From: Ascidia mentula
Taxonomy: Eukaryota > Chordata > Ascidiacea > Phlebobranchia > Ascidiidae
Assembly (NCBI GenBank): GCA_947561715.1
Contig: OX387201.1
Span: forward strand, 14,646,001-14,710,000
Reading direction: 5' to 3'
DNA: 64,000 bases
The notes beneath the pieces were generated by a model. It made no database searches. It saw only the letters and a list, made by a program, of their open reading frames with translations, and was not told the origin of the DNA. Of this stretch, positions 1-13,561 are shown piece by piece (position 1 is the stretch's first letter; every line of letters begins with the position of its first letter). Position numbers and translations under genes: made by a program.

Positions 1-197
1 GGAAGCACATGTTGATAATGGTTTGTAAAAGGATGGTTTCTGACTGTTTATGATGTTAAGGAAGTCAACTAAGATTATGTGACAAAGTTAGCTGTCTAAA
101 GTTATATGCTGTTCATAAACAAGATAAACCCATTTCATATACATATTAAAAATGTTTTAAGCTGCACATTTTGAAGTTTTTTTATCTGTGGTTGTAG

Positions 198-1028
198 TTG
201 ATGCAAACACCACTGGAAAACAAATCGGAAAAACTGCATTGGGGGCATCTTATCGTTGTACATCAGGCATTACAGTTACTCTAAATAATAATGTTACTAT
301 GTATGACACAAGTGTACAATTTCAACCCTTCCTGGTTAAAGATGACAAATTTGGAACAGGTTTGTGTTTTATGTTTGAACTTAACTATAAATTCTAAACA
401 AGTGAATATGGACCTCATGGTACAGTCAGGCCTCGCTAATTCGGACCACTTTTAATTATGACAGCTTGGCATTGTATCAAAGTTAACAAAATTTGTAAGA
501 ACAGAAAGAAATACCTTTTTATAGGCGTTTGATATTGCATAGTCAGGGCTTCCTGTTGTTCCGACTTCCGAATAACGAGGTCTGACTGTTTTCAAAATTG
601 CCTGTCTGGGGGTATAGCAAAAAAAGTAGTTTAATAGATATGTAAATTTTACTTGCAATAAACTTAGTCTTTAAATCATCATCCAGTTTTGTGTGTGCAT
701 TAACAATCATGGTTTGGCATGGCTAACAAAACCCAATGTTTAAGTTTATTTAGGGGCTAATAAGAATGCTGTTATAAACCACTTGATTAAGAATTACTTG
801 TGGACATACAATAAAGAACAGTTATTGTCAAAAAAATGCTTGAACATTAATGTAAAATATAGCAGTTAAAACGAACTCCCATTTGTTTTAGTGTATGACT
901 GCCATAAAGACTTGAGTCCAATCATACCCATTGTAGTTGGTTCAGTGCTTGCAGCACTTGTTGTAATAGTGGTTGTAGCTTATATTATTGGTCGTCGGCG
1001 AAGCAGAAACGGATACGAGGAAATCTAA
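198..1028 (+). CDS. LAMP family lysosomal membrane glycoprotein, 3' end (gene A, isoform with first terminal exon)
   Basis: Only the 3' end of this gene lies in the window. Exon 198-359 (acceptor TAG, donor GTTTGT) encodes the last part of a LAMP luminal domain: the SYRC cysteine motif and the QPF...DKFG signature. It ends in phase 1. Exon 892-1028 adds the closing cysteine (YDC), a transmembrane helix of about 24 residues starting at the LSPIIPIVVG stretch, a basic stop-transfer RRRSR and the C-terminal tail GYEEI, a GYxxΦ lysosomal sorting signal. LAMPs are heavily glycosylated lysosome or late-endosome limiting-membrane proteins, and the tail is read by AP adaptor complexes. Upstream exons lie before position 1. 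A second in-phase terminal exon at 2350 offers an alternative anchor. Family assignment is firm; the number of luminal domains cannot be seen here. Confidence 0.85.
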
Positions 1029-2349
1029 AACAATTCGTAAAAACATCTGTCACAAATGGAAACAATACCTTCACAAAACTCTGTGACAAAATTTGGTCTC
1101 ATTTTGTTACATTTCACTGTTTGTCTCATAACATGGTAAATAGTTTTCTTGCACTTTTCTGGACAAGCCAGTTAGCTTTTTGGAAGGCTGTGTCCCACAC
1201 AGCTATGAGATTTTGCAATTGCCTTTTGCCTTATAATTCCCTAGTGTAACAATACAAAACTACTTACATTCTTAAGTTTTTTTTTATTTGTTTATGCCGC
1301 GATTTGTTTCAGTGTAAAATATGCATTGTAAACGTTGTAATTTAAAAGGTAAAACATACAACAACTTGCCACCTCTGTTTGTGCCCAAGAAAGTCACATT
1401 ACAATTCGGAAAAAATCCAGACAACAAAACATTATGTTACCACTCCTTGATGTTAGTGCATAGCTTTAGATACAAAACCATAAACATTGGTAAATAGTGT
1501 TTGGTTTGGGGCTTGGTTTAAATCTTTGATACCATGTACATGATAAAAGCAAATTGTTCTTTGTTAGTTGGGTTGTTTGTCTCGTTGCACAGTCTTGTGA
1601 CAGTCACAACGTTCTGTTAATAATTGAACGCCCTATTTGCATTGGGTTGTGCTTTCGCAAACCTGTCGGTCATTTGACGTTTTTTTTTACGTTTCCACTA
1701 ATGGCTGGTATTTCTGAATTCCCTATTACCTGGAAATAATGGTGTTATAAATGTTTGTGGTGTTTCTGCGTGGTGTTTGGATGTGGATTTTTATTATAAC
1801 TAGAATATGAAAAGACACAAACCAGTTTAGTTCGGCTGTTGTAGGAATTTATTCTCACAAATAACTACTTGTTTTCAAAATTAAATAAAATTCATCTTTT
1901 AATTCACTGCTTTCTCAATACCTGTCTGCTACTGCTGCAACATGATATGTACACACTTAAAACATGTTTGTTCGCTGTGTGTGTGGTTCAAAGTACAAGT
2001 TATGGCATCCATATTAGTTGACACCTTTTGCAGCCAATTTTTATTTGCCGAGCGTTTTTCAGTAGTTGTTGTAATATTTCAAAAAAACATTGTATTGAAC
2101 CAAACTAAAATATTTCTCTTTGTTTTTTTTTTCAAATTGAACATTGGACTTGGACCCTGTTGTGGCAAACGAATGAATCTGAAACCTCCATCAAATGGTC
2201 CGTAAATATTAAACCTTTCTTTGTTTGTTTTGTTTTGTTAACTAACAAATGCACCAATAATCTGGACACCGACGAATGTTGTTTTCTTGGGAAATTTGTT
2301 GCACGAATCCAAATCAAATGATCAAATTTTAACGCTGTTTGGCAAATAG

Positions 2350-2489
2350 CTGAAATTTGCGCTGCGGATATGACAAAGAACATTATCATTCCCATAGCAG
2401 TTGGATGTGCTTTGGGTGGCCTTATAATAATTGTGGTTATAGCATACCTAATTGGCAGGCGACGCATGCATAGATATGAGTCCATGTAA
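2350..2489 (+). CDS. Alternative terminal exon 2 of LAMP gene A
   Basis: A second last exon for gene A, following an AAATAG acceptor with a weak pyrimidine tract. It starts in the phase needed to join exon 198-359 (G + CT gives Ala), then has a cysteine (ICA), a transmembrane helix beginning IIIPIAVGCALGG, basic RRRMH and a C-terminal YESM, which fits YxxΦ. The membrane segment resembles the vertebrate LAMP1 anchor (IPIAVG...LIVLIAYLIGR type, from family knowledge). It carries its own stop codon, so it must be mutually exclusive with exon 892-1028. The alternative use is inferred from phase and homology; no transcript is seen. Confidence 0.75.
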
Positions 2490-4198
2490 GAAGGCAAACT
2501 TATTCATCACTTGCAAATTGCATATTCCTGATTTTTTCACTGATTTTGTTGCCTAAATTATTTTGACACATGATTTCGCCATAAGGCTTTTTAAAGCATA
2601 AACTGTTACTTCAACATGGCAGGTTATCACCTTTTGTAGCATAGGATTGTTTTTTATTGGTATGTTGTTACGCGGTGGTGCAGGCTTACAAAAAACACAA
2701 TGTTGACAAAGCGAGAGGTAGCTGTGATTTCATACATGTCGTTGCACTGTCATCTGGTTGTCAAATCACCGTGAACTAATTCCCTTAAACCGAGTAAAGG
2801 TTCTTTACCCTCCAAAACACAATGCCCATATTGCAGCCAGCCCGTTTCGTACATTTCCTCATGCTTTTCACAATCGCGTCTTCGGTGATTGTTCTTCCGT
2901 GTTGGCAATGCCGCACGAATACTGCCCACGCAGTTTCACGTGACGTAAAACAATACAGCACAGTGGAATTCGGCTGCACGAAAATAGCAGCTAGCGCCCA
3001 TTGGCCACCAGCCCTAAAGTCTGCGCTTTTTCGACTGTCAATCGCTTTCGCAACCACCTCGCTCAATTTCTTCCGGTGGCCGCCTGATTGTAGTTTTGCA
3101 TGGTTGCGCAACTCTTGTGCGGTGTGTAATAAGCGAAGCATGCTTTTTTGTCCCATTGTCGGTAGCAGCGGTTGTCAATTGCACGCTTAAGGCAGCAAAC
3201 GGCAGAGTTTGTCAACGCCTGTGAATGTTGGTAGTTGGTCGGTAGACTGTAAATTGTGTTTTGTTCATTCGTGTGGGTGGGTTTACCACCAATGGAGAGG
3301 TTCGTAATTGCGCACACAACATGCCAATGCGTTGAACGACCTATTGCCCATCCACCAGCTAACACGCTTTGCGAAAGAAGTTACACTTTAACAAAACTCC
3401 CCGCAATCAGGTGTTTCCACGTGACTGGCACATGGGTCTCGTGCTGGCGGTTAGTTAAACAGTCACCAACTTACCCTTTCTCAAAATACGTTTCACCTAA
3501 AGTCTGCATATTTTGCAATATCCCGTCAATCCAACGTAATAACATCCACTTCTACTCTCTTACGTAGGTCGTGCGAATATAATTACGTGTTCTGTTTGTT
3601 GACGATAGACATTAAAAATATGTTGAAAATGCAAACCACCAGCTTGGCGTGGGTTTTCGTTTTTACAAAAGCGGCAATTTTGAAATTTAATAACAGTCAT
3701 TCAAACAAAGGTTTTTTAAGTCGCATTGGACGAAAGGTCATCAACCACACAATGTCTTTGCAATTCCACTTATAAATAATCCCATACAATGTCCCACACC
3801 AAGTTTAAGGTCCCTGTAAAATGTGATGACATGACAATAATAGTTGAAGCGTTAAAACCCTGTAGCTGTGCACTGTTTGTTGTTGGTAGTATGCATTGGT
3901 GGAAAACCTTTGCCTAAGGGAGGTGATTAAATTTGCCAATGTATGTAGTCAATAAAACGAAAACCGTTTTTTCTTGTGTAGTTATTTTTTCAGTAAAATA
4001 ATCTAGTTTTAGGAAATAACTTACATGCACCTTAAACCCCAATAAAAGCTAGGCGCCAGACAAATTTACATCTCACACATAAACATAATGGCACGAACAG
4101 AGCTGGCAAGCGCATTTTCTTTTTTCCTGCTTTCTAATTAAACACCAAATTTTTCCTGCTGTCCAATCAAACAAACCCGCTCATAGTGTTTTCTTTCT
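2490..4198. other. Intergenic between the two LAMP genes
   Basis: No exon with family homology was found. A stretch at about 2785-3190 is richer in GC and open on both strands (123 and 122 codons), without a recognisable domain or splice-supported partner, and may be a relic or chance. The rest is AT-rich. Confidence 0.5.
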
Positions 4199-7100
4199 AT
4201 GTGTGCATTAGTGTGTTTTGTGTTTTTTTGCATCCTTTTTGTGTGTGAAACCCTTCAAGTTTTCGAAAGGATTTCCTGGTATTTCCACCTCGCTATGTAA
4301 TAAAATATACACATGCCTTTCATTTCGCCACAGTCGGCATTATGAAATAAACCATCGTTCACCCCACACTACCGTGGACAAGTGTCATGTTTTTTATTGG
4401 GCAATCGAGTGCCGAATGACAAGGAAGAAGTGTGTATTGTTGGAGAAAAACAGTCGACAGTGAGGGTGTTTCAGATAAAGGAGCAAGGTTTAATATTGAC
4501 AGTGGATGCCTCATTATAGGTTAGTTACAAAACGCGATTTGGCGGCGGTCGGCAGTTCTGCTTAGCGTTAATCGCCATTTTTCACTTATTTCCATCTTTT
4601 TGTTTGAACAGAATCCTTATTTCCCACTGGTATTTAACTTTTTAAACTTACAATTTAAATGTTAATAAGTGTACGACACACAGTGAATACAGAATATAAT
4701 ATTTCTCTTCCTTTTCGGTGCCAAATAATCAACTACCTAACAGCTCTGTTATTTTCTACCGGTTAAGAACCACTGCTTTAAATAATTAAAAATTACCGAA
4801 ATTTTTGTTGAAAAAGTGCATTGTATCAACAAAGTTGATTGATGTAATGCACGTTTTGAAAATAGGCCTAATAATATATAACCTACATAGGATTGTTGTG
4901 AAAACGTTTGTGACATAAATTTTTACTGACGTGATTGTGTGAACTACATACTAGCGATGCACCAAATTACTTTTATTTGGCGAAACCAAAGCTTAACGTA
5001 TAGATTCGACCTAACAAACCGAACACGGTATTAAAATGTTAACCCCTTTCCACGATGTTTCCCAACAAACCTTTGCAACCCTAAAAAATGTTAAACGAGC
5101 CACGCGTTTGCAAAAGTGCCCGCATTTTTTTAAAAACAAGCAAAAAAGATCAAATCGACTTAATGTAAAAAGGTCGTAAAGTTTTTTCGACGAAATGCCG
5201 GTCCTGGAAACCTAATTTCTAATGATCGGCCTTGTTCAAAAGAGAAACAAATGCCTTAATTTCGGTCGAATAAATTAGGCAAACCGAGTGTTTGATGCAT
5301 CTCTAGTACGTATAAGAAACTGAACTCTCGGTTGCAAATCATAAGTGAAAATCTGTACACAGGGCCTTCGCAAGCTCATTATGCCCCGTAGGCAAGTTTC
5401 GTTTTTTTCCCTCATAAAATCACCTCTTGCCAACCAAATCGCTGTTTGTTGAATTACTATACCAGCTAGCACGTGTTTTGCCAAAGCAATCGGGAAGGTT
5501 ATCCCGATGTGCACCTTTTGGCTCAAATGAATGAGTGTTGCGCCCCCTTACGGCATGTACCCTCACCGCAAACTTATTTCAGTGAACTTGAGTTTTTTTT
5601 TTCAAAAAACATAGCATCAATTGTGCAAAAGAAGGCAATTTCTTGCTGGAACTGTGTCTTGGAAAACTGAATTTAAATTCAAGAAAAGTTTAAAGTTTTT
5701 GAGTTGATCGTATAAACACAGAAATAAAGGTTTTCCCTGAAATAACACTATTTGCTTTTTCAGTTTCAGCATCGCCGGATCCCACTGTAGGTAAGTTCTT
5801 AGTTTTTCGTTGGTTTTGATTAAAGTATGATTTGGGAAACTGTTTTCTCATGACCCGGAAAAAAATTGGCTGACCGAAATTCGGCATCCGGTCCCCGTTT
5901 ACTAAATGCAAATTCTATTGGTTTGTTTCAGCATCTTGGACGGGGAAAAATGGCAATGACACTTGCTTTGTTGCCAAAATGGGGATCCAGTTCAGCGCTA
6001 TGTACAACGATAGTGGAAAAGATTTAAAACAAGTAGGCTTCGTATAGTGTAGTTTCTCAAACATTTGGAACTTTTTTTGGACGATCCGAGGTCCACGGCT
6101 AAAATAAAGAGAATTTTTCGCCTAAGATACAGAGGACCAAACCAACATTGCACATACTTTTTCTATAACACAATAGAAAAACAATTGTTGAGAAAATCGT
6201 TATTGTTTAAGAATACATGCACTTGTGGAATAGTCATAGCCTACTATTTACAGGGTTATTTCAACTTCAATGGAACCATAATGCCCACGTCTGAGAGCTG
6301 CAACAATACGTCAAACTTTTCTGTTACTTGGAAACAGCCGGACTTCGAACTTATGGTGACATGGTCAAAAGATAAGACAGACTTTCGTATGACCAGTGTT
6401 AGCCTATTGTTCAACGCCACGAAAACAGCGTTTCCTAACAGCACAGGTACGTATGTGCTTGCTTTAAACTGTTTAAAGATATTGTTGGTATTCCGCTGTC
6501 TGCACAAATTTTTATTGTTCAAATTGTGTCTTTTGAGGCAAGCATGTCAATAAAAACCATCGTTTTACAAAATTATAAAAATAAAAACAAACTAAAGATA
6601 ACGGTTCACTATACAAATAATACAAACCGCTATCTTAATGTTCAAGTATAGACCGTATATGTTCAAACCGTAGTGTTATGCCAGGTACAACTCCAAAAAA
6701 AACTCAACCAGTGCAACAATAATCCATTCGTCGTGGTATAATTTCACATCTCCATCACCTCTTTTCCTATACATCTGCGTAATGAACTTACTTTACCAGA
6801 AACCAAACAAGTTACGGCAACGGCCGACGGGCTCATGTTGATGGACACAACCCTTGAAAATTCCTACAGTTGCTCCAAGGAATCCCTAATTGCCTTAACA
6901 TCTAATTCGTCTGAAATGTCTATGCCTTACCTGCGCCTTGTAAACGTTTCTGGGCTGCAACCCTTTATGATGAACAAGACAAAACCTGGCAAAGGTAAGC
7001 GGTTCTACTTAAACTACACGTGGATTTGCGAATTTCTGTTGTTGATCAAAGTTAAAGGATTTGTGTTTGTAATATATATTGTGACAAGAGAAAATCTTAT

Positions 7101-10100
7101 AAACTGACTGCATGAATCAACCTGTGTCTGTGCAGGTCGGTATTAATTTTGTTTCAGCAATTTAAGCAAACTCGAAAAGAGTAACAGACGATCAGCGTCA
7201 GAGTATGATTTTTTCTTTACAACAGAAATATTTATTTCTGGAAAGTTCTGAGAAACTAAATCAGCCAACTTGGGTCGTAAATAATATTCTGATCAAATTC
7301 TTGATGCATTGGTTAATCTGACAACCGCAGCCGCAACCCAAACCTTCCTAAAGGGTACATGTCATGGTAAGGCCAAACTAAATGAGTCCCATTTGCTTTT
7401 GCAGACGAAAAGTGTTATCGAGATCAGCCTGCAGTTTCGCCCATGAAAGGCAAATGGATGGTAACAGACGAAAAAACGAAGGAGACGTGCATCCGTGTTG
7501 ACGCTACGATGAGTCTACAGATGAAATACCACGATATTATTGGCCAGGTAAATAAGCAACCACACCCATTGGCAACATATAGAGCGATGATGCTGAGCAC
7601 ATCTAAACGTAGGATCTAAACGTGCTGTATAGTGTAGAGGCATCTGACAGAACAGGGCATTCTCAATAACGTTGTGAGAATGATTCGTGACATTGGAACA
7701 GTCAGCAACAGGCGGAAGGGACCATGGCCTCTTCCCAATATATAGTTCCCCTCGTCCTTAGACTAAGATTTGTCAGACGGGTTTTATCGAAATGTCTAAT
7801 TTCTGTCTTAGTTCTAGTTGGGATATTTATACACCGTTAACGTTATAATTCGTGACACGGTGTTTGAAACTTTTACTTTCCTAAAACTTTTGGACCCTGA
7901 AAAATTCCAGACTGGCTATACGTCACAGTTTCAAAGGCTTACTTTATTTCATGGGTTTACAGAAAAGCAGCCAGTTCAGCATGCTTTTACCTCAACGTGA
8001 CTTATTAACATATTAAAAAATACTGGATTTTCTTACCACGAACATCGTTTTCCTTGTGAGACTTGAACCACCAAATATTATTTAGGCCGTAGATGTTTCA
8101 ATTCCTATCGATGGAAGCAAAGCAAAGGCGACTGGAAGCTGTGGAGACAAATCGCTTACCTTGGATCTTGACGGTGACAAAGCAGTGGTTCTCACCCTTA
8201 TGTTTACCCAGAGTGCAAAAACCTATGCACTTGACACCGTGATGTTGCAGTACGAAAACTCTGCAAAATATTTTCAAAATCACGAAGGTGAGATTCCTTA
8301 CTGCACTGTGCCTTGTCCAGCTGCACATCTACAAATCTTACAAATATGTTTGACTTTTTCAACATTAAAAATTAAAGTAGAAAACGCTATTATTTGGCCA
8401 ATCTGTATAGCACAGTTTAATTTAACAAGATAACAATATATTGTAACATGAAACGTTGTTTAACATTAAAAACGTTGTATATACCTCGGATAAAAGTTAC
8501 ATATGATATCGACAAAATCATATTATAGTGCAGTATTTCAAAACGACTTGTGTCACAGCAGTAGGATACTATTATCGTTATTCCAATTTTTATTCCCAGG
8601 CACCTTTTAATTTTCCAGAATGTTCATCCACGTTTACATTCAATTACTGTTTTCAGATTACAGCAAAATGTCACTGGTCAACGTTACGAGCTTAAACGCC
8701 TTCTCCACCAGCCTTGGAAACTCGTACAGGTGTGATTTGGATCAAGATCTTCCCGTTGCCAACTTAACTTCGGTCGGAGATTCCTTGACGATCAACTTCA
8801 TTAAAACGACTCAGATGGAAGCTTTCAATAAAAGCAGCGTAAATGGAACTTTCAGCGGAGGTAAGTTTAGTTGGGTCCCACAAATATTTCATCATTTTTA
8901 TAATAAATATCATGTTGGTTAAATTATTTTTTTTTGCACAATCGTTAAAGTTATCTTGGGTCGATCAATCTGGTTATGTAATATTTATACTGTTTGCAAA
9001 CACAGAACGCCTTTTCACAGACCACTAAAACTTCTTTTGATGTTTTGTTGTGAATTTACCACACAAGAGCAAATGTTATGAAAGGTGGAGAGCAAGCAAT
9101 TAAATATTCATATGTTTTGTTTTCCAGCTCAGTTTTGCGCAGCTGAAGCCACGACGGCAATTCCAATCAGCTCCCGTAAGTTGTTATTCATGCCACATTG
9201 TTATTATACCAGGGATGATATTGCCTAAAAAGTTACAATCCGCTTAATCACAGATTTGTAGCAGGTTATATAAGCAGTTAAAATAAACAAAAAATATGCA
9301 GTTTCCTATGTAGCGCATATAGCCTCTCCAAAATTGTCTTGAAAAATCAAAACTGGTAAATTAACGCCCTTTTAAATACTTTCTTAGCGACCACAGCACC
9401 ACCGTACGTCCCTGCAACTGACCCAACCATTGGTGAGTAGCCATAAATGATCAGCTTTTATGTTGTCTATGTATCGCCAGCACGCTTATACAACAACATC
9501 GTTATACATATAGACTGCCATTTTCTTCATTAGGTAAATAAATTTGATGGTTTGCACATAATCCTGTTTAAACCCTTCAAACTATATCCTGGGTAAATCA
9601 GTGTTTAAGTGTCTGAAAACGCTCGTTATGCTTCCGACTGCATCGAACCCTATGACCATAAAACAATACCGCAGAGAACTTCACTATTACTGACACCAAG
9701 AACAAGAACATCACGTGTTTCATGGGTCAGGTTGGTCTTCAGATGCGCCTCAAGTACCAGAAGAAAAACAAAACTTGGGTAAATTCCTGCACTTGTAATT
9801 GGTTTAGGTTTTTCTCTTCTCCAAACCTCAATAACGTTTGGCAAATTTATTCAAGGCCGACATTGCGTTCAACTTCCCAAAGGCAAACAGCACAGTCACA
9901 GCTGTGTGCAATGCCACACAGTCCGTTGTTACGTTCACAATGAGAACACGCAAGATCGTGTTGACCTTCATGGGCGACTCCAAAAGCAACCAGGCTTACT
10001 TGAGCTCAGTTAGCACAACCTACCAGACCAACGGGGACTTCCCCGACGCTATTAACCAAAGTAAGTTAAAAATTAAATTATTGACCTTTTGTGTACAGCT

Positions 10101-13066
10101 ATCGTATTTTCCATTATAATGGGTTCTATATAACTCTTAGTAACATTCGAGTTACTTAAATTGCATTGTCAAACGCACTTTGGTGTAGTGTTGTACCTTT
10201 GGTGTAGCATTTAGTGTGTATATGACGTCATACTGCTCGGCCGGATCGGTTTCTCGAACATTCTGCAGTATATGCGTAACAACACGGGCCAAATCGGTAA
10301 AGGAGTAACTTGCAACCCATACTTTACATGACCAATTTTCGACAGCTGCCCCACCGGTGAACGACATGATGTCTGGACTGATGTTCCTCCACAGCTCCAT
10401 GAACGAATCCTACTCGTGTATGTCCCGCGAAACCGACGTCTTGGTCAACCCGACCACGATGTTGGTCGTCCGCATCACTGGCGTCAAAACCCAGTCTTTC
10501 AAAATTAAGTCGAAGAAATTCTCGAACTGTGGGTAGTTCTGTTTGCTGCGTGGAGAAGTAAAACAGTAAAAACGTGTTTATTATTTTCCTACAGCGACGT
10601 TTTGTTACTACGATCAGCCAACCCCCGCTGCAACAACGGGAAATTGGAGCATTACGGACCAAGCTAAGCACGAGTGTGCTCGTTACATGTTCTCTCTCTA
10701 TGCCAATATCACATACCGCAATTTCGTCGGAACGGTTAGAACTTAAATCACTTGTGTTTTAAGCAAGAAGTAGTTAATTCAATTATAGTACTGATAATGA
10801 ACGCAGTTAGCGTTCGAAACGTCTATTCTAGTTGACACGAATAGCATATTTCCTTTGACTTTTCCATTTTAAGTAATCAACTCCAAGTATTTTGCACGCA
10901 CGAAGTGTAACCAATCTAAATTGTTTTTGCTCAGCGCAAAGTTTATGTTTTTGCAAAAAAGGCATAAATATTTTAAGTACGAATGTTAACTTAAGTGTAG
11001 ATATTATGATATTGGCGAAATTTTGGCGCTTTTAAGGATAAACTTCATAAATTTCTTCACCAAATGAACCACATGTTTAGAATTTAGTATTAATTACAGA
11101 CATCGTTACGAAATTTGTTGTGTAAAAATACGAATTGTAAACGTAGGTACGTTATTGCACTGAATTGCAAACAATTAATTTTTACTTCAACGAAAACAAA
11201 TCAAAACGTTGTTATAATATTTGCAGATGAATCACGCAATCGTTCCTCTCTCCAACAACACCAAGATCGCCAACGGCTTCTGTGGAAAGGAGGTGTCTCT
11301 ACTCTGGGTCAACATGACTGGAGCCAATTTCACTTTCACGTTCAACAAAACAGATTCGACTTCCAAGGCAACTTACCACATGAAAGGGGTTTTCATTGAT
11401 TACGACTCGACTAATTCCATGTACTTCCCCAACCACGAGTATGTCGGTAAGTTGCTCTATGCCGATGTGTACCATGACAATTTGATGGTAAAGGACTGCG
11501 ATAACGTAGCTTTACATCATAGTATTAAAGAACATGTCGTAGTTTTAAAGATATAGCACAAACAAAACTCTTGGATTAAATAAAGAAAAATTAGTTGCTT
11601 GTTTTATTTGCAAAGTTGCTACATATGAATGAAATTGCTAGAATTATAAAAATTACATTTAAAATACAGCAGTACTCAATGACAGTGTAATGTCGTTCTA
11701 ATGTCTTGACGCTATAATTCCATGTATTAAATGTTGACGAGAGTGTTCGATGCAGAAGTATGTAAAAAAATATCTTAATGCCTTCTCAGTCTTCTCTGAG
11801 CACTGATGATAAACACAGTAGTGTTTGAAACGTTTGCTTCAGCATGTTTGGAATATTACCTTTGATCTTTCTATTCCCCCAAATAAAGTTAATATTAACA
11901 AGTAAAGTCAATCTACAGTTGGTTCTAAAAGGCGTATATCGATGATATTAGTTTCGTTTTTCAGCTGAAAAGACCGTGCGCGTGTCGAATAACAGCCTTA
12001 AACTGTTCAACACCCATTCCGGCCACTCGTATAAGTGCTCTGCCAACACCACCGCTAATCTGAACATGACGGTCGTTACTTTTGCCAACGTTCACATCCA
12101 GCCGTTCGGAATTGAGGAATCAAAGGGATTCGCATCAGGTAACGTGTAATATTGTCATCGTCATTTTTAGCATGCTTTACTACATGGAAAATGTGGACAT
12201 CGATTGGTAAAAAGACTGATCCATTGGTTTTGCTTAGGTGACATTTGTTTCCTATAGTTTAACTAATAATTGTTCACGATGGATTTGTCCTGCATTAAAA
12301 CTAAGCATGTTTTGGTATAGTTGAGTAAAGTATATTTAAAGTAATAATTGCGGTTTGGAATATGATAATTTCCACTATCTGTAGTACTGCCAACCTCTAC
12401 ACTGTGGATTGATATTACTGCATAAAAAGACTAAGGCAGAGATCGGCAAACTAAGGGTTACTCTTTCAGCCTCTGTTATGGCTGCATAGAGGCGACATGC
12501 TCGAAAAAAACTATGGTAATTGAAAGCACTTGTCAGATTTTGCAAGGTCGCTAAAGCGTACAGTGACGATTATTTTGGTGCTTGTGCGTTGAAAGGTCAA
12601 AATAATCCGTGCTAACCAAGGTTTTGTAGCTCGGATTTCGTTTCATTTTAGTGGTGAGGCTTGTTGCATATTAAAGATTCCGGCCTCTGTGTTAAGGCAT
12701 ATAATTTGGTTTACAAAACCACTGTCTAAAAGTGTTACAATAATCATTGCCTCCACTTCTTGCCATGGCATGCGTATTTTTTTGATAATTAAGGTTGCTA
12801 ACGCAGGACATGCTACAAGCATACCTGAATAATGCCATGGGTACTGAACACAGACCAATTATTCCCATATGCCTTTAATGCTTTAACTCAAGACTAAATA
12901 AATGTACGCAGCGGAAGATTGTGAGTCGGATGAGAACAAACTGAGTTCGGGCGAAATTGCTGTGGTCGCAGTTAGCATCGTGCTCTTTATAATTGTATTT
13001 GTGGCCCTCGTTGTCTATTTGTGCAAGAAATGCCGAAAGAAGGACGAATACCAGGCTCTCTATTAA
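4199..13066 (+). CDS. Four-module LAMP family membrane glycoprotein (gene B, isoform with terminal exon T1)
   Basis: Model: 4199-4244 (candidate signal-peptide exon), 5770-5790, 5932-6032, 6254-6446, 6800-6994, 7405-7547, 8086-8287, 8657-8860, 9128-9175, 9388-9432, 9675-9778, 9856-10060, 10346-10528, 10595-10734, 11227-11446, 11965-12138, 12912-13066. It totals 2379 nt (792 aa) and is in frame throughout. After a 21-nt mini-exon (SPDPTV) come four LAMP luminal modules, each built from three exons with the same phase pattern (1-0, 0-1, 1-1). A Thr/Pro-rich hinge (APPYVPATDP) separates modules 2 and 3. Each module has cysteines in its three exons and a fourth at the start of the next exon. Many NxS/T sites fit heavy glycosylation. 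The T1 exon gives EDC, a TM helix and the tail EYQALY (YQAL fits YxxΦ). Vertebrate LAMP1/2 have two modules. The first exon is the weakest part: its hydrophobic start and phase fit, but nothing else supports it. Confidence 0.8.
4609..4775. mobile_element. hAT-like non-autonomous element fragment
   Basis: It ends in CCGGTTAAGAACCACTG, the reverse of the CAGTGGTTC-type hAT terminal repeat. The same segment, about 165 to 240 bp with interruptions, recurs at about 54780-55022 with the end CCGGATAAGAACCACTG. The shared blocks include the GAATCCTTATTTCCCACTGG start and the ACACAGTGAATACAGA middle. The other terminus was not found, so this is called a fragment. It lies in the large first intron proposed for LAMP gene B. 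Confidence 0.5.
4952..5305. mobile_element. hAT-type MITE candidate
   Basis: The left end TAGCGATGCACCAAA and the right end, which reads TAGAGATGCATCAAA on the minus strand, form terminal inverted repeats of about 15 bp matching the TAGNGATGCA start typical of one hAT group. The flanking 8-mers CTACATAC and GTACGTAT match at 5 of 8 positions, a possible eroded target-site duplication. There is no coding capacity. It sits in the first intron of LAMP gene B. Confidence 0.5.
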
Positions 13067-13561
13067 ATTTCTGAAGCCTTAACAGCAAACCAATTCCCAT
13101 TCGTTCCCAATGTGCGATTGCTCGTTTTCAAACTCGATAATTTTTTGGCAATGTTGTGTTTCGAATGAGATAATTACAGATGTTTGGCTTGCTGAATTGC
13201 ATTTGAAGAGGTGTGTAGTTAAATATCCGCAACCTGGCGCTAAAGGGTCATCCCACCGCTGGAACCACAACACTTAAATTCAGTAATATTGCCACGATCC
13301 AAGTCAACAAAAAATCTGGTTTTCGTCCTTCAATGCGGTTCCGCGTTAAAATCCCCCAAAAATATCTACATTTTTAAACTTAACATTCTATATCAACCCA
13401 CTTGTATAAATTACGACCAGCTGCTAGCAAAATGTACATGTTGTTCTAAACGATTTGTTTGGTTCCGCGCTTATTTTACTACACCCCCATTAATTCAAAC
13501 GTCGTAAAATGTGTAAAACACATCGTAACGATGCAACATCATTCCTTCTTTGTGTGAGCAG

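Noticed and set aside
2785-3190. Overlapping ORFs of 123 (-) and 122 (+) codons
   Set aside because: Mutual shadows in a GC-richer patch; no domain, splice partner or clear start context.
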